Of a DNA stretch of 64,000 nt, positions 10,078-18,407 are shown one piece after another (the first letter of the stretch is position 1; each line of letters begins with the position of its first letter). Location: NCBI RefSeq assembly GCF_005795905.1, contig NZ_VAWE01000001.1, positions 744,001 through 808,000 of the forward strand, written 5' to 3'. Made by a program: the position numbers and the translations under genes. This DNA is from Streptomyces marianii (GTDB lineage Bacteria; Actinomycetota; Actinomycetes; Streptomycetales; Streptomycetaceae). The notes below the pieces were generated by a model, which was not told where the DNA came from, did no database searches, and was given only the letters and a program-made list of their open reading frames with translations.

Positions 10078-10620
10078 ATGCTCACCAGCGTGTACGGATC
10101 GCTCGTCGCGCGGCTGCTGTCAGCCGCCGCACTCGCCTGGCTGCTGACGGCCCCGCTGCCCGCCGCGGCCGACTCCTGCTCGTACGCCTCGATCGGCCCC
10201 GGCGGGCCGAACGAGCCGAACGGGCCGAACTCCTCCGTCGCCATCGCCGGCGGCGCCCACTGCACCGCGGGCCCGGTCCTCATTCCCGAACCGCCGCCAC
10301 CACCGCCGCCTCCGCCACCACCACCGCCTCCGCCACCACCGCCTCCACCGCCTCCACCGCCACCGCCACCGCCACCACCGCCACCGCCGGCACCCACACC
10401 GCCACGGATCGAGCCCGTTCCCCCGCCACCGCCGCCACCGCCGTCGCCGCCCCCGAAGACCCGCCCCGCACCGCCGAGGCCGACCCCGGTCGCCCTCCCC
10501 CACTACCGCAGGCCCCAGCGCGCGGAGCCGCGCGGCGGACCCTCGCTGGTCTCCCTCACGCTCCTGGTCACCGCCCCCGCCGTGCTCGCCGCGGCGTTCC
10601 TTCGCCCCCGATCCCGCTAG
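10078..10620 (+). CDS. Secreted proline-rich protein with C-terminal membrane anchor
   Basis: 180 residues from the ATG at 10078 (an earlier in-frame start at 9964 would put a charged stretch ahead of the signal). Signal peptide MLTSVYGSLVARLLSAAALA, mature part starting near ADSCSYAS with two cysteines, then 33 uninterrupted prolines (10291-10389), a second run of nine prolines, a basic segment, and a terminal hydrophobic helix LVSLTLLVTAPAVLAAAFL followed by RPRSR. This looks like a surface protein with a rigid polyproline stalk spanning the wall. Its translation should depend on EF-P. Function unknown. It is 15 bases from the DUF4239 gene, probably one operon. Confidence 0.75.
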   Translation: MLTSVYGSLVARLLSAAALAWLLTAPLPAAADSCSYASIGPGGPNEPNGPNSSVAIAGGAHCTAGPVLIPEPPPPPPPPPPPPPPPPPPPPPPPPPPPPPPPPPAPTPPRIEPVPPPPPPPPSPPPKTRPAPPRPTPVALPHYRRPQRAEPRGGPSLVSLTLLVTAPAVLAAAFLRPRSR

Positions 10621-10635
10621 CTCCCGGAGGTTCAC

Positions 10636-11400
10636 TTGTCGGAGTGGGTCGTACTGTCCCTCGCCATGGCCGCGGCGTGTGCGGTCGTCCTCGCCATCAC
10701 CTTCATCAACCAGCGGCGGGTCGGCGACGACGACGATCCGTCGGAGACCCCGGACGTCATCGAGTACATGACGATGATGATCGGCGTGGTCTACGCGATC
10801 GTCCTCGGCCTCGCCATCGCGGGTGTCTGGGAGGCGCGCGGCGCGGCGGAGGACTCGGTACGCCAGGAGGCCCAGGCGCTGCACGAGGTGAGTGCGCGCG
10901 CCGAGGTCTACCCGGCCGAGGCGCGCGCCCGGATCCGGGGCAGCGTCGACGCCTATGTCTCGCACGTCGTGAACACGGAGTGGCGCCACATGGTCGAGAA
11001 GGGCGAGCTGACGGAGGAAGGCACACGGCGGCTCGAACAGGTGCGCAGGGACGTGACGGACTACGTACCCAGGAACGACCACGAGGGCCAGGCGTACCAG
11101 CCCCTCGTCGACCAGGTGGCGGCGGTGGACGACGCCCGTGGGGCCCGGGGGCAGGGCGCCGAGGCGACGATGCCCGGGGTGGTGTGGTTCGGCCTGGTCG
11201 CGGGGGCCGCGGTCACCGTCGGGCTGATCTTCACCCTGCAGATCCGCCGGACTTTCCGGGAACTGCTGCTGGCCGGCCTCTTCAGTGCGCTGATCGCGTT
11301 CCTGCTCTTCCTGATCTGGGATTTCGACGCGCCGTTCGGACGGGGCCTCTCAGCCGCCCCCGGGCCGTTCACGGAACTCTTCCCGCACGTCCTCGGCTGA
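10636..11400 (+). CDS. DUF4239 integral membrane protein
   Basis: 254 residues with a TTG start preceded by GGAGG at five bases. Four hydrophobic helices: residues about 3-23, 48-66, 188-207 and 214-235, the last two separated by a short basic loop (QIRRTFRE). The middle is a long soluble, helical, charged region. This pattern is the DUF4239 (bestrophin-like) family, of unknown function; a channel-like role is suggested by remote similarity only. It directly follows the polyproline surface protein and ends before a strong hairpin. Confidence 0.85.
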   Translation: MSEWVVLSLAMAAACAVVLAITFINQRRVGDDDDPSETPDVIEYMTMMIGVVYAIVLGLAIAGVWEARGAAEDSVRQEAQALHEVSARAEVYPAEARARIRGSVDAYVSHVVNTEWRHMVEKGELTEEGTRRLEQVRRDVTDYVPRNDHEGQAYQPLVDQVAAVDDARGARGQGAEATMPGVVWFGLVAGAAVTVGLIFTLQIRRTFRELLLAGLFSALIAFLLFLIWDFDAPFGRGLSAAPGPFTELFPHVLG

Positions 11401-11410
11401 GCACGCGTCT

Positions 11411-11452
11411 CCGGGTGGCGCAAGCCGGGGAGACCGCCGGTGCGCCACCCGG
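11411..11452 (+). terminator. Hairpin terminator after the DUF4239 gene
   Basis: Perfect 12-bp arms CCGGGTGGCGCA and TGCGCCACCCGG with an 18-base loop, starting ten bases after the stop. Confidence 0.75.
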
Positions 11453-11590
11453 GGGACAAGCGTGCCCCATTCGCCCGTCTGAGATCGCGGGGGTGAATGC
11501 GCACTTCTAGCGTTTCGGTCATCGAGGTGCATTACCCGCCCTTGTGGAAAACCCTTCCGCAACTGCTCCTCGGGGACCCGGAGGATTGCC

Positions 11591-12145
11591 ATGCGCGCGA
11601 TACCCGTCGCGTCCGCCGCTCTCATGGGAGCGGCCGCCCTCGCCCTGACCCTTCCCACCGCGGCGGCCGACACCGCCGACGGCGCCGGCGGCAGCGTCCG
11701 CAAGCAGCCGTTCTCGTTCGCCGTCACCCCCTCGACCGTCGCCCCGGGCGGTACCGTCACTCTGGGCGTGTCCGGCTGCAACACCACGGCCACGGCCTCG
11801 TCGGGCGTGTTCGACACCGTGACCATCCCGCCGCGCCAGACCGGCACGGCGCGGGTCGACCTGGACGCACGGCGCGGTGCCGTGTACTCGGTCCAGTTCA
11901 CGTGCAACAACCAGACCGGCACCACGGACCTCACCATCTCCGGCGGCAGTGGCGCGGCGGCCACGCCCACCATCCGCTCCACCAGCACGGCCGCATCCCA
12001 GCCCCGGGGCGTCAAGGGCGGTATGGGCGGCAGCATCAGCGCCATGAACGCGGTGGAGATCGCGGCAGGCGTCGTGCTCGTCCTGGCAGCGTCCGGTGGC
12101 GTCGTCTACGTCGTGCGCCGCCGCTCGGGCAGCCGACTGCACTGA
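11591..12145 (+). CDS. Secreted, C-terminally anchored surface protein (unknown)
   Basis: 184 residues with GGAGG six bases before the ATG. Signal peptide MRAIPVASAALMGAAALALT ending near AAADTADG; an extracellular beta-type domain with the phrase TPSTVAPGGTVTLGVSGCNT and a second Cys in VQFTCNNQTG, which probably form a disulfide; a low-complexity Ser/Thr/Gly linker; and a C-terminal helix AAGVVLVLAASGGVVYVV followed by RRRSGSRLH. It has no LPxTG sorting motif. The neighbouring minus-strand Asn/Gly-rich gene has the same plan and similar domain phrases, so they look like paralogues facing each other. A sortase lies 1.5 kb on. Confidence 0.82.
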   Translation: MRAIPVASAALMGAAALALTLPTAAADTADGAGGSVRKQPFSFAVTPSTVAPGGTVTLGVSGCNTTATASSGVFDTVTIPPRQTGTARVDLDARRGAVYSVQFTCNNQTGTTDLTISGGSGAAATPTIRSTSTAASQPRGVKGGMGGSISAMNAVEIAAGVVLVLAASGGVVYVVRRRSGSRLH

Positions 12146-12176
12146 CTTCTCCCTGCCGGCTCCCCCGTCCCGTTCG

Positions 12177-12254
12177 GGTCGGCCCGCAAAGCCCGCGTCT
12201 CCCCGAGTCATCCTGGTTGTCAGGACTCGGGGAGACGGGCTTTGCGGGCCGACC
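12177..12254. terminator. Very long bidirectional hairpin between convergent genes
   Basis: Arms of about 31-33 bases: the left starts GGTCGGCCCGCAAAGCCCG and the right ends CGGGCTTTGCGGGCCGACC. They are perfect except for two extra bases in the left arm, and an inner TCCTG/CAGGA pair extends the stem. It separates two convergent surface-protein genes and should stop transcription both ways. Confidence 0.9.
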
Positions 12255-12270
12255 AGGGGGATTGGGCCGT

Positions 12271-13325
12271 TCAGACCTCTCCGCCGCTCATGCTGCGGCG
12301 ACGCCGGAGGAGGTACACGGCGCCACCTACGGCCGCAGTGGCGACGAGACCGCCGCCCACGGCCATCTCGGTGCTGGAAGGGCTCTGCGAGCCACCGAGA
12401 CCACCCTGGGCGCCGCGGCCCGAGAGCACGATGAAGGTGCGTGTCGCGATCCGGTTGCTGTCGTGGCACCGGACGGCCAGGTTGTACTGGCCCGGGGTCG
12501 CACGGTCGAAGATGCGGGCCGTGGCGACGGCGACGCCCGCCCCGCCCCGGAAGTTGTCGAAGCGATCGCGGTCGTTGCGACGGTTGTTGTCGTTGCGGCC
12601 GTTGTCGTTCCGGCGGTTGTTGTCGTTCCGGCCTTCGTTGCCGCGGCCGTTGTCGTTCCGGCGGTTGTTGTCGTTACGACCGTTGTTGTTGCGACCGTTG
12701 TTGTTCCCGCCCTGGTCGTTACGACCGTTGTTGTTGCGACCGTTGTTGTTCCCGCCCTGGTCGTTACGACCGTTGTCGTTGCGACCGTTGTTGTTCCCGC
12801 CCTGGTCGTTACGACCGTTGTCGTTGCGACCGTTGTTGTTCCCGCCCTGGTCGTTACGACCGTTGTCGTTGCGACCGTTGTTGTTACCGCCCTGATCCTG
12901 GCCGTTCCCGTTGCCGTTCCCGTTGCCGTTGCCGTTCCCGTTGTTGTTCCCGTTGCCGTTCCCGTTGTTGTTCCCGTTGTTGTTCTGGTCCTGACCGAAG
13001 CTGTTCGCGTTCGCGTTCCCGTTGACGTTCGCGTGCCCGTTCACGTCGACCTCGTCCCCGCCCGCTTGCCACTCGGGCCGTAGAACCCGCCGCGGTCGGC
13101 ACTGAGGTTCGCGGCGGGAAAGGCGTTGGACGACACCGTGCCACCGCGGTGGCAGCCGTCGACCAGGATGGTCAGGGTCGAGCCCTGGTGGACCTCGGAC
13201 GGGGAGAGACGGACGTTGGCCGGACCGTTGCCACCTCCGGTGGCGGTGGCGGCGACCACGGGAGAAGTGGCGCCCATGGCCGCACACGCGGTGATCGCCA
13301 CCGCGACAGCGCGTGAAGCACGCAT
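12271..13325 (-). pseudogene. Asn/Gly-repeat secreted surface protein, frameshifted
   Basis: The N-terminal half reads from ATG 13325 (GGAGG seven bases upstream): signal peptide MRASRAVAVAITACAAMGAT, then a domain with LSPSEVHQGSTLTILVDGC and GGFYGPS. The frame is then lost; the C-terminal half reads in another frame from about 13065 down: Asn/Gly-rich tracts, five exact 15-residue repeats, a domain with CHDSNRIATRTFIVLS, and a C-terminal anchor helix ending LLRRRRSMSGGEV. Adding one G near 13055-13064 would restore a single 351-residue protein paralogous to the protein at 11591. Either a real inactivating indel, a phase-variable site or a sequence error. Function unknown; a surface adhesin or stalk is plausible. 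Confidence 0.78.
12671..12895 (-). repeat. Five 45-bp tandem repeats inside the Asn/Gly-rich gene
   Basis: Back-to-back units at 12671, 12716, 12761, 12806 and 12851, nearly identical, each encoding a 15-residue unit of the type DQGGNNNGRNDNGRN. Shorter Gly-Asn dipeptide coding repeats follow to about 12980. Such arrays are prone to slippage and copy-number change. Confidence 0.92.
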
Positions 13326-13636
13326 GGTTGAACCTCCATCGGAGGTGCGCCCCGGAACGGTGCTCCGGAGATTTCGACGAGAACGCCCTCCATGACGAAA
13401 CCCTCACCGGCTTGCACATCCGTCGCATTTCGGGACTCGTCCACCCCGGTGATCGACACGCCGGGGCGAGCAGCCCGGATCTGACGGACTCGCAGGTCAC
13501 GGACTGTCAGAGAAATTGCCCGACTGTCTACTCGTATGGGTCACCCCGACCGGCCGTACCACCCGTTCGCCCTTCTCAGGTCGCGGCCCCTCTGCCATGT
13601 GCTTAGCGTGCGGGCAGACGATGAGATGGGAGAACC

Positions 13637-14299
13637 ATGCGCCGGCAGGAGTTCACGGGGGCGGATTCGAGGAGACGCTCCCCTTGGGGCGTACTGGCCC
13701 TTGTCATGCTCACAGGACTCGCCCTGGTGCGGAACGGCGTCGACGTCGGCATGGGGCCGCCCCAGCCCGCCGTGGCGGCTTCGCTGGACGACGTACGCGC
13801 CAACCAGGACTCCATTCCGCTGCCCGGCACCGTCGAGCCGCTGCCGTACGCCCCGGCCTCGCGGATCGCCATCCGATCCGTCGGCGTCGACGCGCCCGTC
13901 ATCGACGTGGGGCTCGACACCAACGGCTGGATCGAAGCACCGCCGGCACAGGACACCAATCTCGCCGGCTGGTACCAGAACGGCATCGCCCCCGGCCAGC
14001 AGGGCACCGCCGTGGTCGTCGGACATGTCGACAACGCCGGCGGGCCCGCCGTGTTCTACGGGCTCGGTTCGATGCAGAAGGGCCAGCACGTCGAGGTGAC
14101 CCGCTACGACGGCCGGGTCGCGGTCTTCGAGGTGTACGGCGTCGAGGTGTTCTCCAAGAACAACTTCCCGGGCGCCCGGGTCTACGGCGACACCGGCACC
14201 CCTGAACTGCGGGTGATCACCTGCGGCGGCGGCTACGCGCGGGGCACCGGCTACGACGGGAACGTCGTCGTCTTCGCCCGTATGGTCGCCACGCGCTGA
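13637..14299 (+). CDS. Class F/E-type sortase
   Basis: 220 residues with GGGAG five bases before the ATG. N-terminal membrane helix WGVLALVMLTGLALV near residues 17-31, then the sortase beta-barrel: IRSVGVDAPVIDVGLDTNG, the catalytic His in VVVGHVDNAGG, the catalytic Cys in LRVITCGGGY, and the terminal strand GYDGNVVVFARM; an Arg in GGGYARGTGYDG is the candidate third residue. The pattern fits the actinobacterial class F sortases, some of which may lack a clear LPxTG partner. Two anchored surface proteins upstream are candidate partners, but neither shows a sorting motif I can recognise. Confidence 0.88.
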   Translation: MRRQEFTGADSRRRSPWGVLALVMLTGLALVRNGVDVGMGPPQPAVAASLDDVRANQDSIPLPGTVEPLPYAPASRIAIRSVGVDAPVIDVGLDTNGWIEAPPAQDTNLAGWYQNGIAPGQQGTAVVVGHVDNAGGPAVFYGLGSMQKGQHVEVTRYDGRVAVFEVYGVEVFSKNNFPGARVYGDTGTPELRVITCGGGYARGTGYDGNVVVFARMVATR

Positions 14300-14303
14300 G
14301 GCC

Positions 14304-14352
14304 GCTCCCCCGCCGGACGGCTGCCCGTGGGCGGTCCGTCCGGCGGGGGAGC
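14304..14352. terminator. Bidirectional hairpin terminator between the sortase gene and lysX
   Basis: Perfect 17-bp arms at 14304-14320 and 14336-14352 (GCTCCCCCGCCGGACGG and its complement) between convergent genes. Confidence 0.88.
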
Positions 14353-14420
14353 GCGGTCCGGGCGAACAGCGGCGACGCGGTCCCGGCGACGGCAGGGCGG
14401 CGCGGCCGCGCGTCCTCCGC

Positions 14421-17400
14421 TCAGTGCCTGCGCACCAGGGGGAACGGCAGCGTCTCGCGGATGGTCAGCCCCGTCAGGAACATCACCAGCCGGTCCACAC
14501 CGATGCCGAGCCCTCCGGTCGGGGGCATCGCGTACTCCAGGGCGTCGAGGAAGTCCTCGTCGAGCTCCATGGCCTCGGGGTCGCCACCGGCCGCGAGCAG
14601 CGACTGGGCGGTGAGCCGCCGCCGCTGCTCGACCGGGTCGGTCAGCTCCGAGTAGGCCGTGCCGAGTTCGGTGCCGAAGGCGACCAGGTCCCAGCGTTCC
14701 GCGAGGCGCGGGTCACGACGGTGCTGACGGGTCAGCGGGGACACGTCGGTCGGGAAGTCCTTGTAGAAGGTCGGCAGCTGGGTCTTCTCCTCGACCAGCC
14801 GCTCGTACATCTCCAGCACGACGTCGCCGCGCGTGTCCTCGGGGCCGTGCGGCACTCCCGCGAGGTCGCAGAGCCGTCGCAGCCGCTCGTCGTCGGTGTC
14901 GGCGTCCACCGGTTCGCCGAGTGCCTCGGACACTGCTCCGTACAGGGTCTTGACGGGCCAGTCGCCGGAGATGTCGTGGATGACGAGCTTGCCGTCGGGG
15001 CCCTTCTTGTGGGCGACCGGAGCGCCGAACGCGGCGGTGGCGGCGCCCTGGATGAGCTCGCGGGTCAGGTCGAGCATCACGTCGTAGTCGGCGAACGCCT
15101 GGTACGCCTCCAGCATCGTGAACTCGGGGTTGTGCTTGTACGAGACGCCCTCGTTGCGGAAGGTGCGGCCCAGCTCGAAGACCTTCTCCATGCCGCCCAC
15201 GCACAGCCTCTTGAGGAACAGCTCGGGTGCGATCCGCAGGTAAAGGTCCATGTCGTAGGCGTTGATGTGGGTGGTGAACGGGCGGGCGTTGGCGCCGCCG
15301 TGGATCTGCTGGAGCATCGGGGTCTCGACCTCGAGGTAGCCGCGGTCGAGCAGCCCCTGCCGCAGCGCCTGCACCGCCGTGGAGCGGGCCCGGACGACGC
15401 TGCGGGCGTCGGGGCTGGTGACCAGGTCGAGATAGCGGCGGCGTACCCGTGCCTCCGGGTCGGCCAGTCCCCGGCGTTTGTCGGGCAGCGGACGCAGGCA
15501 CTTGGCGGTGAGCTGCCAGGCGCCGGCGAAGACGGTGAGTTCGCCGCGGTCGCTGGCACCGATCTCGCCGGTGGCCGTGACGTGGTCGCCGAGGTCGACG
15601 TCGGCGGAGAAGGCGGCGAGCACCCCGGGTCCTGAACCGTCGCGGGTCAGGGCGATCTGGAGGTCGCCGGACCAGTCGCGCAGCACGGCGAAGAGGACTC
15701 CGCCGAAGTCGCGTACGGCCATGACCCGCCCGGCGACCGTGGCTCTTTGCCCGGTACGGGCCCCGGGCGGCACGTCCGGATGGGCGGCGCGTACGGCGGC
15801 GAGCGGGTCGGTCCGTGCGGCGATCCCCACGGGGTACGGGTCGACGCCCTGCTCGCGCAGCCGTTCGAGCTTGCGGTGGCGGACGCGTACCTGTTCGGGC
15901 AGCCGGCGCTCCCCCATGGGCCGTACGGTGTCGGGTCCGGCGAGTTCCAGCGCGTCGAGCGGCGGGAGGTCCCTGGTGCCGGCGACCGGCCCGGCGACGA
16001 CGCCGCGCGGCCGCCCGTTGCCCCAGCGCTTGCGCAGCCGGGGCACGGAGACGAAGCCCTCGGCGATCGCCGAGGCGAGGCTGATACGGGCGAGGGCCCC
16101 GGCGTCCCCGTAGCAGAGGAAGCGCGGGTACCAGGCCGGCTGGTACTTGACGTTGGAGCGGTACAGCGCCTCCAGCTGCCACCATCTGGAGAAGAACAGC
16201 AGCAGCCTGCGCCAGAGCCGGAGGACGGGTCCCGCGCCGATCCTGGCGCCTTCCTCGAACACGGAGCGGAAGACGGCGAAGTTGAGGGAGATCCGGCGCA
16301 CGCCGAGCTGCGGGGCCTCCGCGCACAGCTCGGCGACCATGAACTCCATGATCCCGTTGGGTGCGTGGTCGCGGTCCCGGCGCATCACGTCGAGGGAGAT
16401 CCCGTCGCGGCCCCAGGGGACGAAGGAGAGCAGGGCGATGAGGTTCCCGTCGGCGTCGAGGGCCTCGACGAGCAGGCAGTCGCCGTCCTCGGGGTCGCCG
16501 AGCCGGTCGAGGGCCATGGAGAAGCCGCGCTCGGTCTCGGTGTCGCGCCACGCGTCGGCGCGGTCGATGATCTGCTTCATCTCGTCGGCGCCGAGGGCGG
16601 AGTGCCGGCGGATGCGGGTGGTGGCCCCCAGTCTGCGGACCCGGCCGACGGCCTGCCGGGTGACGCGCATGTCCCGGCCGTTCAGGTCGAAGCGGTCGAC
16701 GTGCAGGATCGCCTCGTCCCCGAGCTGGATGGCGCCGAGCCCCGAGCGGGCGTAGGCACGCGCACCGTCCTCGGAGGCGCCCATGACGGCCGGCGCCCAG
16801 GCGTAGCGGCGGGCGACGTCGAGCCAGGCCTCGACGGCGGGGGTCCATGCCTCCGTGTCGCCGACGGGATCCCCGCTGGCGAGGGCCACGCCGGCCTCGA
16901 CGCGGTAGGTGACTGCGGCTTTGCCGTTGGGCGCGAAGACGACGGCCTTGTCCCGGCGGGTGGCGAAGTAGCCGAGCGAGTCCTGGGAGCCGTAGGCGCC
17001 GAGCAGGGCGCGGATACGGGGTTCCTCGTCGCCGTGCAGCGCGGCCTCCATCCGTTGTGAGCGGAACAGGGTCCGGGCGGAGTTGAGCAGCGCGAGCGCG
17101 CCGAAGAGGCCGAGGAGGAAGAACAGGGCGCGGGGCGGAGTGCCGTCGAACTGAGCGTTGGAGACGAGCCCTCCGAGTACCCGGTTGGCGGCCCACAGCA
17201 GCCGCTGCCCCTGCGGGAGGTCGTTGGGGAAGAGCTCCACGAGCCCCCAGCCGACGAGCACGGCCAGCACGAGCCCGAGGACGAGCACGAGAAGGGCGTG
17301 CCGCAGGGCGCCGCGGCGGGTCAGGGCGTAGAACTCGCCGCGCGCGGCGAACAGCACGCCGAGGGCCATCAGGCACAGGACCAGATTGGGGATCCACGAC

Positions 17401-17732
17401 CAGTCCCGCAGCAGGGCCAGGGTGAGGACGTCGGTGAGGACGAGCAGGGCGAGATAGGCGACGACCAGCCACCAGGCGGCCTTCTTGCGGGCGCCGATGG
17501 CCGCCGCCAGCAGGAGCAGGAAGACGGCGTAGGCCAGGTTGGCGCTGACGGGTACGGCCACCAGGTCGAGGAACGCGGAGACCGGGCTGAGCAGCCTGCG
17601 CAGCGGGGCGATCAGCGCGATCACCGCGCAGTACACGCCGAGCAGGGCGAAGAACATCGCGAAGGCGCCCGGCACCCTGGCCTTCAGGCCGCTCCGGGCG
17701 GCGGTCGCACGCTCCGCCACGCTGATGCTCAT
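14421..17732 (-). CDS. lysX: Bifunctional lysylphosphatidylglycerol synthetase/lysyl-tRNA synthetase
   Basis: 1103 residues. Roughly residues 20-220 hold seven or so membrane helices (flippase-like part). A DUF2156 GNAT-type aminoacyl-transfer domain follows (about 235-560; [30 protein letters not shown]). The C-terminal half is a class II lysyl-tRNA synthetase: an OB fold ([19 protein letters not shown]) and catalytic core with [11 protein letters not shown] (motif 1), [20 protein letters not shown] (motif 2) and [16 protein letters not shown] (motif 3). The fusion charges tRNA-Lys and moves lysine to phosphatidylglycerol, adding positive charge to the membrane. I prefer ATG 17732 to GTG 17741; neither has a clear ribosome site. 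Confidence 0.93.
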   Translation of the reverse strand: MSISVAERATAARSGLKARVPGAFAMFFALLGVYCAVIALIAPLRRLLSPVSAFLDLVAVPVSANLAYAVFLLLLAAAIGARKKAAWWLVVAYLALLVLTDVLTLALLRDWSWIPNLVLCLMALGVLFAARGEFYALTRRGALRHALLVLVLGLVLAVLVGWGLVELFPNDLPQGQRLLWAANRVLGGLVSNAQFDGTPPRALFFLLGLFGALALLNSARTLFRSQRMEAALHGDEEPRIRALLGAYGSQDSLGYFATRRDKAVVFAPNGKAAVTYRVEAGVALASGDPVGDTEAWTPAVEAWLDVARRYAWAPAVMGASEDGARAYARSGLGAIQLGDEAILHVDRFDLNGRDMRVTRQAVGRVRRLGATTRIRRHSALGADEMKQIIDRADAWRDTETERGFSMALDRLGDPEDGDCLLVEALDADGNLIALLSFVPWGRDGISLDVMRRDRDHAPNGIMEFMVAELCAEAPQLGVRRISLNFAVFRSVFEEGARIGAGPVLRLWRRLLLFFSRWWQLEALYRSNVKYQPAWYPRFLCYGDAGALARISLASAIAEGFVSVPRLRKRWGNGRPRGVVAGPVAGTRDLPPLDALELAGPDTVRPMGERRLPEQVRVRHRKLERLREQGVDPYPVGIAARTDPLAAVRAAHPDVPPGARTGQRATVAGRVMAVRDFGGVLFAVLRDWSGDLQIALTRDGSGPGVLAAFSADVDLGDHVTATGEIGASDRGELTVFAGAWQLTAKCLRPLPDKRRGLADPEARVRRRYLDLVTSPDARSVVRARSTAVQALRQGLLDRGYLEVETPMLQQIHGGANARPFTTHINAYDMDLYLRIAPELFLKRLCVGGMEKVFELGRTFRNEGVSYKHNPEFTMLEAYQAFADYDVMLDLTRELIQGAATAAFGAPVAHKKGPDGKLVIHDISGDWPVKTLYGAVSEALGEPVDADTDDERLRRLCDLAGVPHGPEDTRGDVVLEMYERLVEEKTQLPTFYKDFPTDVSPLTRQHRRDPRLAERWDLVAFGTELGTAYSELTDPVEQRRRLTAQSLLAAGGDPEAMELDEDFLDALEYAMPPTGGLGIGVDRLVMFLTGLTIRETLPFPLVRRH

Positions 17733-17796
17733 GTTCCGCACTCTAGGGAGACGGTCGCCGGGCCGCCTGTCGGGCGGGGCGGGGAGCCCCCCGCGG

Positions 17797-17829
17797 GGAC
17801 GGGCCCTGCGGGATCCGCAGGGCCCGTCC
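17797..17829. terminator. 15-bp perfect hairpin in a divergent intergenic region
   Basis: GGACGGGCCCTGCGG and its complement with a three-base loop, lying between the start of lysX and the start of the USP pseudogene. Terminators are not expected between divergent starts, so it may instead belong to an attenuator, or mark a lost gene end. Confidence 0.6.
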
Positions 17830-17888
17830 AGCCTGGTCGCCTGAGTGGGCAGCCCCGGGGTTCCGAGCGCGGTACGGACGGTCCGAAG

Positions 17889-18298
17889 GTGATCGTCGCG
17901 GGTGTGGACGGTTCGGAGTCGTCGCTACGGGCGGCGTCGTACGCCGGCGGTCTGGCGCGGCGGCAGAACGCGCTTCTCGCCCTCGTGTACGTGCAGCCGC
18001 CGATGACGGCGGGCGCCGCCTTCGGCGCCCCGGTCGCGACACCACCGGGGAGACAGCGGAGGGGCTGGTCGCGGAGATCCGCGAGGCGGCCGAGCGGGTG
18101 CGGGGCATCCGGGACGTGCGCCGGGAGTTCCACACCTTCCGCGGCGACCCGTACAACGGGCTGGTGGCGGCCGCCGACGAGCTCGAGGCGGACGCCGTGG
18201 TGGTGGGCGCGTCGGAGTCGGCGGGACACCGGATCGTCGGCTCGGTGGCCGTACGGCTGGTGAAGGCCGGGCGCCGGCCCGTGACGGTGGTTCCGTAG
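17889..18298 (+). pseudogene. Universal stress protein, single domain, frameshifted
   Basis: The N-terminal part [20 protein letters not shown] to [10 protein letters not shown] reads in one frame and the remainder (ETAEGLVAEIREAAERVRG to AVRLVKAGRRPVTVVP) in another; one missing base near 18038-18051 separates them. Restoring it would give a 136-residue USP of normal length with the ATP-binding type C-terminal block partly preserved (VVVGASESAGHRIVGSVAVR). The GTG start is weakly supported. It stands alone, upstream of the APC permease by 109 bp. Frameshift may be real or an error; if real, the protein would end early in unrelated residues. Confidence 0.75.
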
Positions 18299-18407
18299 CC
18301 TCCCGGAACCCTCACCTCGGCGCGACCGCATGTCGTCTTCCACCACTGCTCCACCTCGGCCATCATGAGCCGCCATCGGCCGACTGCAGTCCGCGAAGAG
18401 GTGTCTC

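Noticed and set aside
9939..10397. Poly-glycine open frame on the minus strand
   Set aside because: Antisense of the polyproline codons; no ribosome site or signal.
12671..12895. CRISPR array
   Set aside because: Repeats are contiguous without spacers and lie in a coding frame; no cas genes.
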